Shown: positions 17,976 to 27,502, numbered from the stretch's first letter. The stretch: 64,000 bases of DNA from Streptomyces sp. CC0208 (GCF_003443735.1 NZ_CP031969.1:6758001-6822000), one strand, 5' to 3'. Program-made: numbers and translations. The notes: generated by a model from the sequence alone, not told the origin.

Positions 17976-19495
17976 GGCCGGCGCCAGCTCCGTCCCTCTC
18001 GTGCGAGCATTTCGTCGGCCTCGACCGGGCCCCAGGTACCGGAGGGGTACTGGGCGGGCTTGCCGTGCGTGTCCCAGTACTCCTCGATCGGGTCGAGGAT
18101 CTTCCAGGACAGCTCGACCTCCTCCGTGCGGGGGAAGAGGTTCGAGTCGCCGAGCAGGACGTCGAGGATCAGGCGCTCGTACGCCTCGGGCGAGGACTCC
18201 GTGAACGACTCGCCGTAGGCGAAGTCCATGGACACGTCCCGGATCTCCATCGAGGTGCCCGGCACCTTGGAGCCGAAGCGGACGGTGACGCCCTCGTCGG
18301 GCTGGACGCGGATGACGATCGCGTTGGAGCCGAGCTCCTCGGTGGCCGTCGTGTCGAAGGGGGAGTGCGGCGCCCGCTGGAAGACCACCGCGATCTCGGT
18401 GACCCGGCGGCCGAGGCGCTTGCCGGTGCGCAGGTAGAACGGCACTCCGGCCCAGCGCCGGTTGTCGATCTCCACCTTGATGGCCGCGTACGTGTCGGTC
18501 TTGGACTGCGGGTCGATGCCGTCTTCCTGGAGGTAGCCGACCGCCTTCTCGCCGCCCTGCCAGCCGGCCGCGTACTGTCCGCGCACGGTGTCCCGGCCCA
18601 GGTCCTTCGGCAGCTTCACCGCGCCGAGCACCTTGGTCTTCTCCGCGGCCAGCGCGTCCGCGTCGAAGGAGGCCGGCTCCTCCATGGCCGTGAGGGCCAT
18701 GAGCTGGAGCAGGTGGTTCTGGATGACGTCACGGGCGGCGCCGATGCCGTCGTAGTAGCCCGCCCGGCCGCCGATGCCGATGTCCTCGGCCATGGTGATC
18801 TGGACGTGGTCCACGAAGGACCGGTTCCAGATCGGCTCGAACATCGTGTTGGCGAAGCGCAGCGCCAGGATGTTCTGGACGGTCTCCTTGCCCAGGTAGT
18901 GGTCGATGCGGAAGACCTGGTCCGGGGCGAAGACCTCCTCGACGGTCGCGTTGAGCTCCTCGGCCGACTTGAGGTTGTGGCCGAAGGGCTTCTCGATGAC
19001 CGCGCGCCGCCAGGAGCCGCTCGACTGGTCGGCCAGCCGGTGCTTCTTCAGCTGCTGGATGACCACTGGGAAGGCGGACGGCGGCACGGACAGGTAGAAG
19101 GCGAAGTTGCCGCCGGTGCCCTGGGCCTTGTCGAGTTCGTCGATGGTGTCGCGCAGCCGCTCGAACGAGTCGTCGTCGTCGAAGGTGCCCTGGACGAAGC
19201 GCATCCCCTGGATGAGCTGCTGCCAGACCTCCTCGCGGAACGGCGTTCTGGCGTGCTCCTTGACGGCGTCGTGGACGACTTCCGCGAAGTCCTCGTTCTC
19301 CCAGTCCCGCCGGGCGAAGCCGACCAGCGAGAAGCCCGGCGGCAGCAGACCCCGGTTCGCGAGGTCGTACACGGCGGGCATGAGCTTCTTTCGTGACAAA
19401 TCGCCCGTGACGCCGAAGATGACCAGGCCCGACGGCCCCGCGATACGCGGGAGCCGTCGGTCGGCAGGGTCACGCAGCGGATTGCTGCTCGACAA
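17972..19495 (-). CDS. zwf: Glucose-6-phosphate 1-dehydrogenase
   Basis: Zwf catalyses the NADP-linked first step of the oxidative pentose-phosphate pathway. At 507 residues it has the normal length. The NADP fold is IFGVTGDLSRKKL, and the active-site motif RIDHYLGKETVQN with its catalytic His is intact. It starts 5 bases after tal ends and overlaps opcA, matching the functional dependence of Zwf on OpcA. Confidence 0.97.
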   Translation of the reverse strand: MSSSNPLRDPADRRLPRIAGPSGLVIFGVTGDLSRKKLMPAVYDLANRGLLPPGFSLVGFARRDWENEDFAEVVHDAVKEHARTPFREEVWQQLIQGMRFVQGTFDDDDSFERLRDTIDELDKAQGTGGNFAFYLSVPPSAFPVVIQQLKKHRLADQSSGSWRRAVIEKPFGHNLKSAEELNATVEEVFAPDQVFRIDHYLGKETVQNILALRFANTMFEPIWNRSFVDHVQITMAEDIGIGGRAGYYDGIGAARDVIQNHLLQLMALTAMEEPASFDADALAAEKTKVLGAVKLPKDLGRDTVRGQYAAGWQGGEKAVGYLQEDGIDPQSKTDTYAAIKVEIDNRRWAGVPFYLRTGKRLGRRVTEIAVVFQRAPHSPFDTTATEELGSNAIVIRVQPDEGVTVRFGSKVPGTSMEIRDVSMDFAYGESFTESSPEAYERLILDVLLGDSNLFPRTEEVELSWKILDPIEEYWDTHGKPAQYPSGTWGPVEADEMLAREGRSWRRP

Positions 19496-19499
19496 GATC

Positions 19500-20618
19500 T
19501 CAGCCCTCCGAGGGGGCGAGGCGCTGAAGCTCCGCCTCGGTCGACTTGAGCAGGTCGTTCCAGGCCGCCTCGAACTTCTCGACGCCCTCGTCCTCCAGGA
19601 GCTGGACCACCTCGTCGTAGGAGATCCCGAGCTTCTCGAGCGCGTCGAGGTCGGCGCGCGCCTGCTCGTAGGTGCCCGCGACGGCGTCGCCGCGGATCTC
19701 GCCCTGCTCCTCGGTGGCGAACAGGGTCGCCTCCGGCATGGTGTTCACCGTGTTCGGCGCGACCAGTTCCTCGACGTACATGGTCTTCTTGTACGCGGGG
19801 TCCTTGACGCCGGTCGAGGCCCACAGCGGACGCTGCTTGTTCGCGCCGGCGTTCTCCAGCTTCGCCCAGCGCTCGCCCGAGAAGACCTCCTCGTACGCCT
19901 GGTAGGCCAGGCGCGCGTTGGCCACGCCGGCCTTGCCGCGGGCGGCCTTGGCCTCGTCGGTGCCGAGCGCGTCGATGCGCTTGTCGATCTCGGTGTCCAC
20001 GCGGGACACGAAGAAGGACGCCACGGAGTGGATCTTCGACAGGTCCAGGCCCCGCTCCTTGGCCTTCTCCAGGCCGGCCAGGAAGGCGTCCATGACCAGG
20101 CGGTAGCGCTCCAGCGAGAAGATCAGCGTGACGTTGACGCTGATCCCGAGGCCGATGACCTCGGTGATCGCGGGGATGCCGGCCTGGGTGGCCGGGATCT
20201 TGATGAGGGTGTTGGGGCGGTCGACGAGCCAGGCGAGCTGCTTGGCCTCGGCGACGGTCGCCTTGAGGTTGTGCGCCAGGCGCGGGTCGACCTCGATCGA
20301 GACCCGGCCGTCCTGTCCGTTCGTCGCGTCGAAGACCGGGCGCAGGATGTCGGCGGCGTCGCGGACGTCCGCCGTCGTGATCATGCGGAGGGCCTCTTCG
20401 ACGGACACCTTGCGGAACGCCAGGTCCGACAGCTGCTGGTCGTAACCGTCGCCCTCGGAGATCGCCTTCTGGAAGATCGAGGGGTTGGTGGTGACGCCCA
20501 CGACGTGCTGCTGGTCGATCAGCTCGGCGAGGTTGCCGGACGTGATCCGCTTGCGCGACAGGTCGTCCAGCCAGATCGCCACGCCTTCCTCGGAGAGGCG
20601 CTTGAGTGCGTCTGTCAT
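19500..20618 (-). CDS. tal: Transaldolase
   Basis: Tal moves a three-carbon dihydroxyacetone unit between sugar phosphates. The start at 20618 (MTDALKRLSEEGVAIW) follows AGGAG at good spacing, giving 372 residues. The longer open frame to 20834 is not used. It is the long actinobacterial type, with the N-terminal signature VGVTTNPSIFQKAI and the Schiff-base Lys in TLIKIPATQAGIPA. It lies 31 bases downstream of tkt and 4 bases upstream of zwf. Confidence 0.96.
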   Translation of the reverse strand: MTDALKRLSEEGVAIWLDDLSRKRITSGNLAELIDQQHVVGVTTNPSIFQKAISEGDGYDQQLSDLAFRKVSVEEALRMITTADVRDAADILRPVFDATNGQDGRVSIEVDPRLAHNLKATVAEAKQLAWLVDRPNTLIKIPATQAGIPAITEVIGLGISVNVTLIFSLERYRLVMDAFLAGLEKAKERGLDLSKIHSVASFFVSRVDTEIDKRIDALGTDEAKAARGKAGVANARLAYQAYEEVFSGERWAKLENAGANKQRPLWASTGVKDPAYKKTMYVEELVAPNTVNTMPEATLFATEEQGEIRGDAVAGTYEQARADLDALEKLGISYDEVVQLLEDEGVEKFEAAWNDLLKSTEAELQRLAPSEG

Positions 20619-20649
20619 GGAATTACATCTCCTAAGTCGTATGTGAGCG

Positions 20650-22737
20650 TCAGCGCTGGGCGGCGGCGAGAGATTCCCGTGCCTGCGCGGCCACGTTCTC
20701 GCCGGTGAAGCCGAACTCCCGGAAGAGGACCTTGGCGTCCGCGGAAGCACCGAAGTGCTCCAGGGAAACGATGCGGCCGGCGTCCCCCACGTACTTGTGC
20801 CAGGTGAGACCGATACCCGCCTCGACCGCGACACGGGCCCTCACGGACGGGGGCAGGACGCTGTCCCGGTACCCCTGGTCCTGCTCCTCGAACCACTCCA
20901 CGCACGGCATCGAGACGACACGCGTCGGCACACCGTCGGCCTGGAGCTGCTCACGCGCCTCGACGGCCACGTGCACCTCGGAACCGGTGGCGATCAGGAT
21001 GACCTCCGGCTCACCGCCTTCGGCCTCGAACAGGACGTAACCGCCCTTGACCGCGCCCTCGTTGCCCTCGTACGTCGGCACGCCCTGACGGGTCAGCGCC
21101 AGGCCGTGCGGGGCGCCCTTGCCGAACTCCTTGGTCCAGCGCCGCAGGATCTCGCGCCAGGCGATCGCGGTCTCGTTGGCGTCCGCCGGGCGCACCACGT
21201 TCAGGCCGGGGATCGCGCGCAGCGAGGCCAGGTGCTCGACCGGCTGGTGGGTCGGGCCGTCCTCGCCCAGACCGATGGAGTCGTGCGTCCACACGTACGT
21301 CACCGGCAGGTGCATCAACGCCGAGAGCCGGACGGCGTTGCGCATGTAGTCGGAGAAGACGAGGAACGTACCGCCGTAGATGCGGGTGTTGCCGTGCAGC
21401 GCGATGCCGTTCATCTCCGCGGCCATGGAGTGCTCGCGGATACCGAAGTGGATCGTGCGGCCGTACGGGTCCGCCTCCGGCAGCGGGTTGTCCGCCGGGA
21501 GGAAGGAGGAGTTCTTGTCGATCGTCGTGTTGTTCGAGCCCGCGAGGTCGGCGGAGCCGCCCCACAGCTCGGGGATCACGGCGCCGAGGGCCTGGAGGAC
21601 CTTGCCGGAGGCGGCACGGGTGGCGACACCCTTGCCCGGCTCGAAGACCGGGATCGCCGACTCCCAGTCCTTGGGCAGCTCACCCGCGGCGACCCGCTCG
21701 AACTCGGCCGCGCGCTCGGGGTTGTTGTTGCGCCACTCCTGGAAGGACTTCTCCCACTCGGCCTTCGCCTGACGGCCGCGCTCCAGCGCCTGCCGGGTGT
21801 GGTTGATGACCTCGTCGGAGACCTCGAACGACTGCTCGGGGTCGAAGCCGAGGACCCGCTTGGTGGCCGCGACCTCGTCGTCGCCGAGCGCCGAGCCGTG
21901 GGCGGCCTCGGTGTTCTGGGCGTTCGGGGCGGGCCAGGCGATGATCGAGCGCATCGCGATGAAGGACGGCCGGTCGGTGACCGCCTTGGCCTTCTCGATC
22001 GCCTCGAAGATCGCGACCGGGTCGAGGTCGCCGTTGGCCTGCGGCTCGACACGCTGCACGTGCCAGCCGTACGCCTCGTACCGCTTGGCGGTGTCCTCGG
22101 ACACGGCCGTCTCGGTGTCGCCCTCGATCGAGATGTGGTTGTCGTCCCACAGCAGGATCAGGTTGCCGAGCTTCTGGTGGCCGGCCATCGAGGACGCCTC
22201 GGCGGAGATGCCCTCCTGGAGGCAGCCGTCACCGGCGATGGCGAAGACGAAGTGGTCGAAGGGGGAGGTGCCCTCGGGGGCCTCCGGGTCGAACAGACCG
22301 CGCTCGTAGCGGGCGGCCATCGCCATTCCGACCGCGTTGGCGACACCCTGGCCGAGCGGCCCGGTGGTGGTCTCCACGCCCTTGGTGTGGCCGTACTCCG
22401 GGTGGCCCGGGGTCTTCGAGCCCCAGGTGCGGAAGGACTTGAGGTCGTCCAGCTCCAGGCCGAAACCGGCCAGGTACAGCTGGGTGTAGAGGGTCAGGGA
22501 CGAGTGGCCGGCGGACAGCACGAAGCGGTCGCGCCCGACCCAGTCGGGGTCGGCCGGGTCGTGCCGCATCACCTTCTGGAAGAGGGTGTAGGCGGCGGGA
22601 GCCAGGCTCATCGCCGTACCCGGATGGCCGTTTCCGACCTTCTGTACGGCGTCGGCGGCCAGGACGCGGGCGGTGTCGACGGCCCGCTGGTCCAACTCGG
22701 TCCACTCGAGGTCTGTGGTGGTCGGCTTGGTGCTCAC
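20650..22737 (-). CDS. tkt: Transketolase
   Basis: Tkt transfers two-carbon units between sugar phosphates using thiamine diphosphate. The 695-residue product starts at GTG 22737 behind AGGAG. The ThDP/Mg motif GDGCLQEGISAEASSMAG, the His-rich active-site segment GTPGHPEY (here KTPGHPEYGHTKG) and the pyrimidine-domain GIREHSMAAEMNGIALHG are all present. It is first in the five-gene operon, so control of pentose-phosphate flux probably acts at its promoter in 22738-23097. Confidence 0.97.
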   Translation of the reverse strand: MSTKPTTTDLEWTELDQRAVDTARVLAADAVQKVGNGHPGTAMSLAPAAYTLFQKVMRHDPADPDWVGRDRFVLSAGHSSLTLYTQLYLAGFGLELDDLKSFRTWGSKTPGHPEYGHTKGVETTTGPLGQGVANAVGMAMAARYERGLFDPEAPEGTSPFDHFVFAIAGDGCLQEGISAEASSMAGHQKLGNLILLWDDNHISIEGDTETAVSEDTAKRYEAYGWHVQRVEPQANGDLDPVAIFEAIEKAKAVTDRPSFIAMRSIIAWPAPNAQNTEAAHGSALGDDEVAATKRVLGFDPEQSFEVSDEVINHTRQALERGRQAKAEWEKSFQEWRNNNPERAAEFERVAAGELPKDWESAIPVFEPGKGVATRAASGKVLQALGAVIPELWGGSADLAGSNNTTIDKNSSFLPADNPLPEADPYGRTIHFGIREHSMAAEMNGIALHGNTRIYGGTFLVFSDYMRNAVRLSALMHLPVTYVWTHDSIGLGEDGPTHQPVEHLASLRAIPGLNVVRPADANETAIAWREILRRWTKEFGKGAPHGLALTRQGVPTYEGNEGAVKGGYVLFEAEGGEPEVILIATGSEVHVAVEAREQLQADGVPTRVVSMPCVEWFEEQDQGYRDSVLPPSVRARVAVEAGIGLTWHKYVGDAGRIVSLEHFGASADAKVLFREFGFTGENVAAQARESLAAAQR

Positions 22738-23097
22738 CCTGGGTCAGGGCTCCTCTCCACATGTCACGCATGTCGAAATGCCGGTGCACGGGACGCCCGG
22801 CCGTTGTCGAGCCTACCCCCGCAAGTACGTGCGTTTTTTCGAGTCATTCCAGACTGCCGGGCCGCGCGGACATCCGCCTCCCGACTGGCCCGGAGCGCAC
22901 TTGGCAACTGAATACGCAGCCGCTCGTCCGAGTGCTCAACCGAGTGCGGCCGAGCTCTTCCGGGGGCGTCCTCGGACACGACCCGACCCCCGCGAATGTC
23001 GGGGTATGGGCAACGTCTACAGTGGCGTGGTACGCGCGAGCCTTTACCGGGACTTCACACGGGCGAGGCTTGCTGGGATGTCTCTGTAGGGGTGTGC
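22738..23097. other. Divergent intergenic region between tkt and ctaB
   Basis: This 360-bp stretch has no convincing gene. It must hold the divergent tkt and ctaB promoters, but I see no confident -35/-10 pair. The nearest match is a lone minus-strand TAGGCT (plus positions 22810-22815), together with a T6 run at 22834-22839. The tkt ribosome site AGGAG lies in its first 20 bases. Confidence 0.5.
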
Positions 23098-24045
23098 GTG
23101 ACGGCCGTCGAATCCCGTCCAGCGGGTGTACTCGGTGCGAGCGAGAGCCCGCGTCACCGGCCGTTCGGGGCCCGGGTCAAGGGATTCGTGGCGCTGACCA
23201 AGCCGCGGATCATCGAGCTCCTGCTCATCACCACCGTTCCGGTGATGTTCCTCGCCCAGCAGGGCGTGCCGGACCTGAAGCTGGTGCTGCTCACCTGCCT
23301 CGGCGGCTATCTGTCGGCGGGCGGCGCCAACGCGCTCAACATGTACATCGACCGCGACATCGACGCGCTCATGGACCGCACCTCGCAGCGTCCCCTGGTC
23401 ACCGGCATGGTGTCGCCGCGCGAGTGCCTGGCCTTCGGCATCACGCTGGCGGTCGTCTCGACGCTGCTGTTCGGCCTCACCGTCAACTGGCTGAGCGCCT
23501 GGCTCTCTCTCGGCGCGCTCCTCTTCTACGTCGTCGTCTACACGATGATCCTCAAGCGCCGCACCTCGCAGAACATCGTGTGGGGCGGCATCGCCGGCTG
23601 CCTGCCGGTCCTGATCGGCTGGTCGTCGGTCACGAACTCCATGTCCTGGGCGCCGCTCATTCTCTTCCTCGTCATGTTCTTCTGGACGCCGCCGCACTAC
23701 TGGCCGCTGTCCATGAAGGTGCGCGAGGACTACGCGCGCGTGGGCGTGCCGATGCTGCCGGTGGTCGCCTCCAACAAGGTGGTCGCCAAGCAGATCGTCA
23801 TCTACAGCTGGGTCATGGTCGCGGTCTCGCTGCTGCTGACGCCGCTCGGCTACACCGGCTGGTTCTACACGGCGGTCGCGCTGCTCGCGGGCGGCTTCTG
23901 GCTGTGGGAGGCGCACGGCCTGCAGAACCGGGCCAAGGCCGAGGTGACGGGCGCGAAGCTCAAGGAGATGCGGCTGTTCCACTGGTCGATCACCTATGTG
24001 TCGATCCTCTTCCTCGCGGTGGCGGTCGACCCCTTCCTGAGGTAA
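23098..24045 (+). CDS. ctaB: Protohaem IX farnesyltransferase (haem O synthase)
   Basis: CtaB adds a farnesyl group to haem B, the first step toward haem A for cytochrome c oxidase. The 315-residue UbiA-family membrane protein has about nine hydrophobic spans and the prenyl-diphosphate motif NMYIDRDIDALMDRTSQRPL, plus the second Asp-rich loop region KVREDYARVGVPMLP. I choose GTG 23098 behind AGGGG. GTG 23092 is in frame and possible. Its partner ctaA lies 1.6 kb away on the other strand. Confidence 0.95.
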   Translation: MTAVESRPAGVLGASESPRHRPFGARVKGFVALTKPRIIELLLITTVPVMFLAQQGVPDLKLVLLTCLGGYLSAGGANALNMYIDRDIDALMDRTSQRPLVTGMVSPRECLAFGITLAVVSTLLFGLTVNWLSAWLSLGALLFYVVVYTMILKRRTSQNIVWGGIAGCLPVLIGWSSVTNSMSWAPLILFLVMFFWTPPHYWPLSMKVREDYARVGVPMLPVVASNKVVAKQIVIYSWVMVAVSLLLTPLGYTGWFYTAVALLAGGFWLWEAHGLQNRAKAEVTGAKLKEMRLFHWSITYVSILFLAVAVDPFLR

Positions 24046-24076
24046 GGGTCACGTCGCCGTCGCCTTTACTCGTCGG

Positions 24077-24082
24077 TAGCAT
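24077..24082 (+). promoter_or_regulatory. -10 element TAGCAT, leaderless start
   Basis: TAGCAT fits the Streptomyces -10 pattern TANNNT and stands 7 bases before ATG 24090, so transcription would begin at the start codon itself. This agrees with the lack of a ribosome site there. The -35 is weak. Confidence 0.4.
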
Positions 24083-24089
24083 CCTGGTC

Positions 24090-24422
24090 ATGGCAGACAC
24101 GCAGCAGGTTGACGCGAAGGCCGCGCGCAAGGTCGCCCGGCTCGCCAAGCAGATCAGCGCCTTCTCCAAGAAGCACGGTGGCGCCGAGGGCCAGCTCGCC
24201 AACATCGGCGAGCGCGGCACCCGGATCGTCCTCGTGGGCGAGGACGGCGGCTGGGGCGACCTGGTGGCGCCCTCGCACGAGACGGCCCAGAAGGCCGTCG
24301 AGAAGTCCGGCATCACCGTTCACGAGGCGTTCGACGGCGAGTTCGCCGCCAAGGTCAGGACGGGGCCGTACGAGTGGAGCCGGATGGCGGGCATCCAGGT
24401 CGGCGGTCCCTCGAACGGATGA
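24090..24422 (+). CDS. Conserved actinobacterial hypothetical protein
   Basis: This is a 110-residue soluble, charged protein that starts MADTQQVDAKAARKVARLAK. It has a basic helical N-terminus followed by alternating short strands (RIVLVGEDGGWGDLVAPS, then KSGITVHEAFDGEF) and no membrane segment or cysteine. I recognise it as a protein type often seen in Streptomyces but know no function. It has no ribosome site and appears to be leaderless. Its position between ctaB and the amidohydrolase gives no clear functional hint. Confidence 0.75.
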   Translation: MADTQQVDAKAARKVARLAKQISAFSKKHGGAEGQLANIGERGTRIVLVGEDGGWGDLVAPSHETAQKAVEKSGITVHEAFDGEFAAKVRTGPYEWSRMAGIQVGGPSNG

Positions 24423-24490
24423 GATCGCTCGGCGCTTCGCACGGGGTGTGTGACAGCAACACCTGATGCCCGGTTCACCCGTTAGGACCT

Positions 24491-25633
24491 GTGAGCAGCG
24501 ACACGGTCCAAGCACGGGGAGCCCGGATGATCGAAACGCCGTCCCTCGTGGACCAGTACTGCCACGGCGTACTGAGGACCGAGCTGGGTCTCGGCACCTT
24601 CGAGACCCAGCTGGCCCGCACCGAGGGCCCGCCCGCCCCGGGGACCACGCTGTTCGACACCCAGACGGGGTTCGCCGTACGACGCTGGTGCCCGCCCCTG
24701 CTCGGTCTGGAACCGCACTGTCCGCCCGCCCGCTACCTGGCCCGGCGCCGGGAACTCGGCGTACTGGAAGCGGGCCGCAGGCTGCTGCGGGGCAGCGGGA
24801 TCACGACCTACCTGGTCGACACCGGACTGCCCGGCGACCTCACCGGGCCCACCGAGCTGGCCTCCGCCGCGGACGCCGAGGCCCGCGAGATCGTGCGCCT
24901 GGAACTCCTCGCCGAACAGGTCGCCGACACCTCCGGCACCGTCGAGTCCTTCCTCGCCAACCTCGCCGAGTCGGTGCACGGAGCCGCCGCGAACGCGGTC
25001 GCCTTCACCTCGGTGGCGGGCGTACGGCACGGACTCGCACTCGCGCCCGAACCGCCGGGGCCGGGAGAGGTGCGGGGCGCGGCAGGGCGGTGGCTGGCGC
25101 GCCGCCGGGTGGGCGGCGAACTGTCCGATCCCGTGCTCCTACGGCACCTGCTGTGGATCGCCGCCGCCTCGGGCCTGCCCCTCCAACTGCACGCCGGGCT
25201 CGGCGAGCCGGGCCTGCGCATCGACCGCACGGACCCCGTCCTGCTCACCGACTTCGTCCGGGCCACCGCCGGTCTCGGCACCGACCTCGTCCTGCTGCAC
25301 AGCTACCCCTACCACCGGCACGCCGCCCATCTCGCCGGTGTCTTCCCGCACGTCTACGCCGACTCCGGCGCCGCCCTCGTCCGCACCGGGGCCCGCGCGG
25401 CGACCGTCCTCGCGGAGATCCTGGAACTGGCCCCCTTCGGCAAGATCGTCTTCTCCAGCGGGGCCCACAGCCTGCCCGAATTGCATGTGGTGGGCGCCCG
25501 GCTGTTCCGCGAGGCCCTGGCCCGGGTGCTCGGCGGCTGGGTCACCGAGGGGGCCTGGTCGCTGGCGGACGCGCAGCGGGTGGCGGGACTGATCGCGGCC
25601 GGGAACGCGCGCAGGGTGTACGGGCTGGAGTGA
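24491..25633 (+). CDS. Amidohydrolase-superfamily protein (FluG-N-like)
   Basis: This is a 380-residue TIM-barrel amidohydrolase. Metal-site motifs are present but not canonical: the usual HxH after strand 1 is replaced by VDQYCHGVL with a single His. Later metal or acid-base positions appear as LQLHAGLGEP, LLHSYPYHRHA and SSGAHSLPELH. The HAGLGEP and following DPVLLTDF segments resemble the amidohydrolase half of FluG-type proteins. The substrate is unknown. The start is GTG 24491 behind TTAGGACC, which is a modest site. It converges on ctaA with a 26-base gap. Confidence 0.75.
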   Translation: MSSDTVQARGARMIETPSLVDQYCHGVLRTELGLGTFETQLARTEGPPAPGTTLFDTQTGFAVRRWCPPLLGLEPHCPPARYLARRRELGVLEAGRRLLRGSGITTYLVDTGLPGDLTGPTELASAADAEAREIVRLELLAEQVADTSGTVESFLANLAESVHGAAANAVAFTSVAGVRHGLALAPEPPGPGEVRGAAGRWLARRRVGGELSDPVLLRHLLWIAAASGLPLQLHAGLGEPGLRIDRTDPVLLTDFVRATAGLGTDLVLLHSYPYHRHAAHLAGVFPHVYADSGAALVRTGARAATVLAEILELAPFGKIVFSSGAHSLPELHVVGARLFREALARVLGGWVTEGAWSLADAQRVAGLIAAGNARRVYGLE

Positions 25634-25659
25634 CCGGTACGGGACCGGCCCGCTCGGAG

Positions 25660-26712
25660 CTACCTGGGTCCGGTGATCGACGAGCTGGTGGTGGCGTACG
25701 ACTGCGCGGGCAGCTCGGGCGTCTCGCCCTCGGACCGCTCCCGTAGGGCCAGCAGGACGCGCAGGACGCCGATCCACACCAGGGCCGAGCCGAGCATGTG
25801 CAGGCCGACCAGGAACTCGGGCAGGTCGGTGAAGTACTGGACGTAGCCGATGACGCCCTGGGAGAGCAGGACCAGGAAGAGGTCGCGGGTGCGGTGCAGG
25901 GGGCCCTTGGGGGCGTCGACCGCCTTGAGGATGAACCACAGGGCGAAGGTCAGTGACACCACGATCCAGGCCAGGACCGCGTGCGCCTTGGCCACTGTCT
26001 CCCAGTCCAGCGGCATCCGCTCGACCTCGCTGGAGTCACCGGCGTGCGGTCCGGCGCCGGTCACGACCGTGCCGACGAGGATCAGCAGGGCGGCGGCCGC
26101 GACCATGAACCACACCAGCTGCTGCACCGGCTTGCCCACCAGTGGGCGAGGTGCCGTGTCGCCCTCGCGGGTGCGCTGCCACATCACCGCGGCGACCGTG
26201 ATCAGGGCCGTCGTCGCCACGAAGTGGGCCGCGACGGTGTACGGGTTCAGACCCACGAGGACGACGATGCCGCCGAGGATCGCGTTGCTCATCACGATCC
26301 AGAACTGCGCCCAGCCCAGCCGGGTGAGGCTGCGGCGGCGGGGCTTCTCGCTGCGGGCCGCAATGATGGCCCAGCCGACGGCCGCGCACAGCACGTAGGT
26401 GAGCATCCGGTTGCCGAACTCGATGGCGCCGTGGAAACCCATGGCGCTGGTCGCGGTCAGCGAGTCGTCCGTGCACTTGGGCCAGGTCGGGCACCCGAGT
26501 CCCGACCCGGTCAGCCGCACCGCCCCGCCGGTGACCACGATGACCACCGCCATGACGAGAGCGGACAGAGCCGCCCGCTGAACCGTCCGGGGAGTCGGGG
26601 TCCAGCGTGCGGCGATGAAGGCGAGCGGGTTGCGGACGGCCGCTACGGCGTCGGCGCGGGTCAGGTTCGGCACGCGTTCCATCGTAGGGGGGCCGCTTGT
26701 GCACGCGTTCAC
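25660..26712 (-). CDS. ctaA: Haem A synthase (COX15/CtaA family)
   Basis: CtaA oxidises haem O to haem A for the aa3-type cytochrome oxidase. The 350-residue membrane protein has about eight spans in two similar halves and conserved haem-ligand histidines (GFHGAIEFGNRML, NPYTVAAHFVATTAL, AKAHAVLAW, VGLHMLGSALVW). A Cys pair lies in SGLGCPTWPKC, as in other Gram-positive CtaA proteins. I use GTG 26712, which has GGAGGAGGGG upstream. ATG 26682 (MERVPNL) is the alternative. It is 19 bases downstream of the ABC permease gene, so probably cotranscribed. Confidence 0.92.
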   Translation of the reverse strand: MNACTSGPPTMERVPNLTRADAVAAVRNPLAFIAARWTPTPRTVQRAALSALVMAVVIVVTGGAVRLTGSGLGCPTWPKCTDDSLTATSAMGFHGAIEFGNRMLTYVLCAAVGWAIIAARSEKPRRRSLTRLGWAQFWIVMSNAILGGIVVLVGLNPYTVAAHFVATTALITVAAVMWQRTREGDTAPRPLVGKPVQQLVWFMVAAAALLILVGTVVTGAGPHAGDSSEVERMPLDWETVAKAHAVLAWIVVSLTFALWFILKAVDAPKGPLHRTRDLFLVLLSQGVIGYVQYFTDLPEFLVGLHMLGSALVWIGVLRVLLALRERSEGETPELPAQSYATTSSSITGPR

Positions 26713-26731
26713 GAGGGCCCCTCCTCCCGCA

Positions 26732-27502
26732 CTACTCCCAGCGGAAGAAGCATCCCGCCACGGCCAGACCGGCCACCGCCCACACCGCCAGGATCCCCAG
26801 GTCGCCCCAGGGCATCCCGGCCCCGTGCTGCAGCACGTCCCGCAGGCCGTCCGACAGCGCCGTGATCGGCAGCAGGCTCAGGACGTCCTGGGCTCCGGCA
26901 GGGAACTTGGACAGCGGGACCATCACTCCGCCGGCGACCAGCAGCAGCAGGAAGACCAGGTTGGCCGCGGCCAGGGTGGCTTCCGCCTTCAGGGTGCCGG
27001 CCATGAGGAGCCCGAGGCCCGAGAAGGCCGCCGTGCCGAGGATCAGGAGCAGGAGGACGGCGAAGGGGTTGCCGTGCGGGGACCAGCCCAGCGCGAAGGC
27101 GATCACCGTCAGGAGGATCACCTGGAGGACCTCCGTCACCAGGACCGATGCCGTCTTCGCCGTCATCAGGCCCCAGCGGGGGAGCGGGGAGGAGGCCAGG
27201 CGCTTCAGGACGCCGTAGCGGCGCTCGAAGCCGGTCGCGATCGCCTGGCCCGTGAAGGCCGTCGACATGACCGCGAGGGCCAGGACGCCGGGGGTGAGGA
27301 AGTCCACCGCCTTGCCCTCGTCCGTGTCGATGATGTCCACCGAGCTGAACAGGACCAGTACGAGGGTCGGGATCACCACCGTCAGCAGGAGCTGCTCACC
27401 GTTGCGCAGGAGCATCTTCGTCTCCAGGACCGCCTGGGTCGCGATCATGCGTCCCAGGGGCGCCGCGCCCGGCTTCGGGGTGTACATGCCGGTGGCCGTC
27501 AC
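26732..27502 (-). CDS. ABC-2 type transporter permease
   Basis: This is a 256-residue integral membrane protein of the ABC-2 export family. After a short N-terminal stretch (GMYTPKPGAAPLGRMIATQ) there are six hydrophobic spans, including LLLTVVIPTLVLVLFSS and AAANLVFLLLLVAGGVMVPL, which resembles the conserved ABC-2 loop. The start is GTG 27502, overlapping the ATPase stop (GTGA, 27499-27502). The exported substrate is unknown. The position next to ctaA in many actinobacteria suggests a link with oxidase assembly, but this is inference. Confidence 0.88.
   Translation of the reverse strand: MTATGMYTPKPGAAPLGRMIATQAVLETKMLLRNGEQLLLTVVIPTLVLVLFSSVDIIDTDEGKAVDFLTPGVLALAVMSTAFTGQAIATGFERRYGVLKRLASSPLPRWGLMTAKTASVLVTEVLQVILLTVIAFALGWSPHGNPFAVLLLLILGTAAFSGLGLLMAGTLKAEATLAAANLVFLLLLVAGGVMVPLSKFPAGAQDVLSLLPITALSDGLRDVLQHGAGMPWGDLGILAVWAVAGLAVAGCFFRWE

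Noticed and set aside
22996..23097. N-terminal extension of ctaB to an upstream ATG
   Set aside because: The extra codons have no similarity to haem O synthases, and GTG 23098 has AGGGG upstream.
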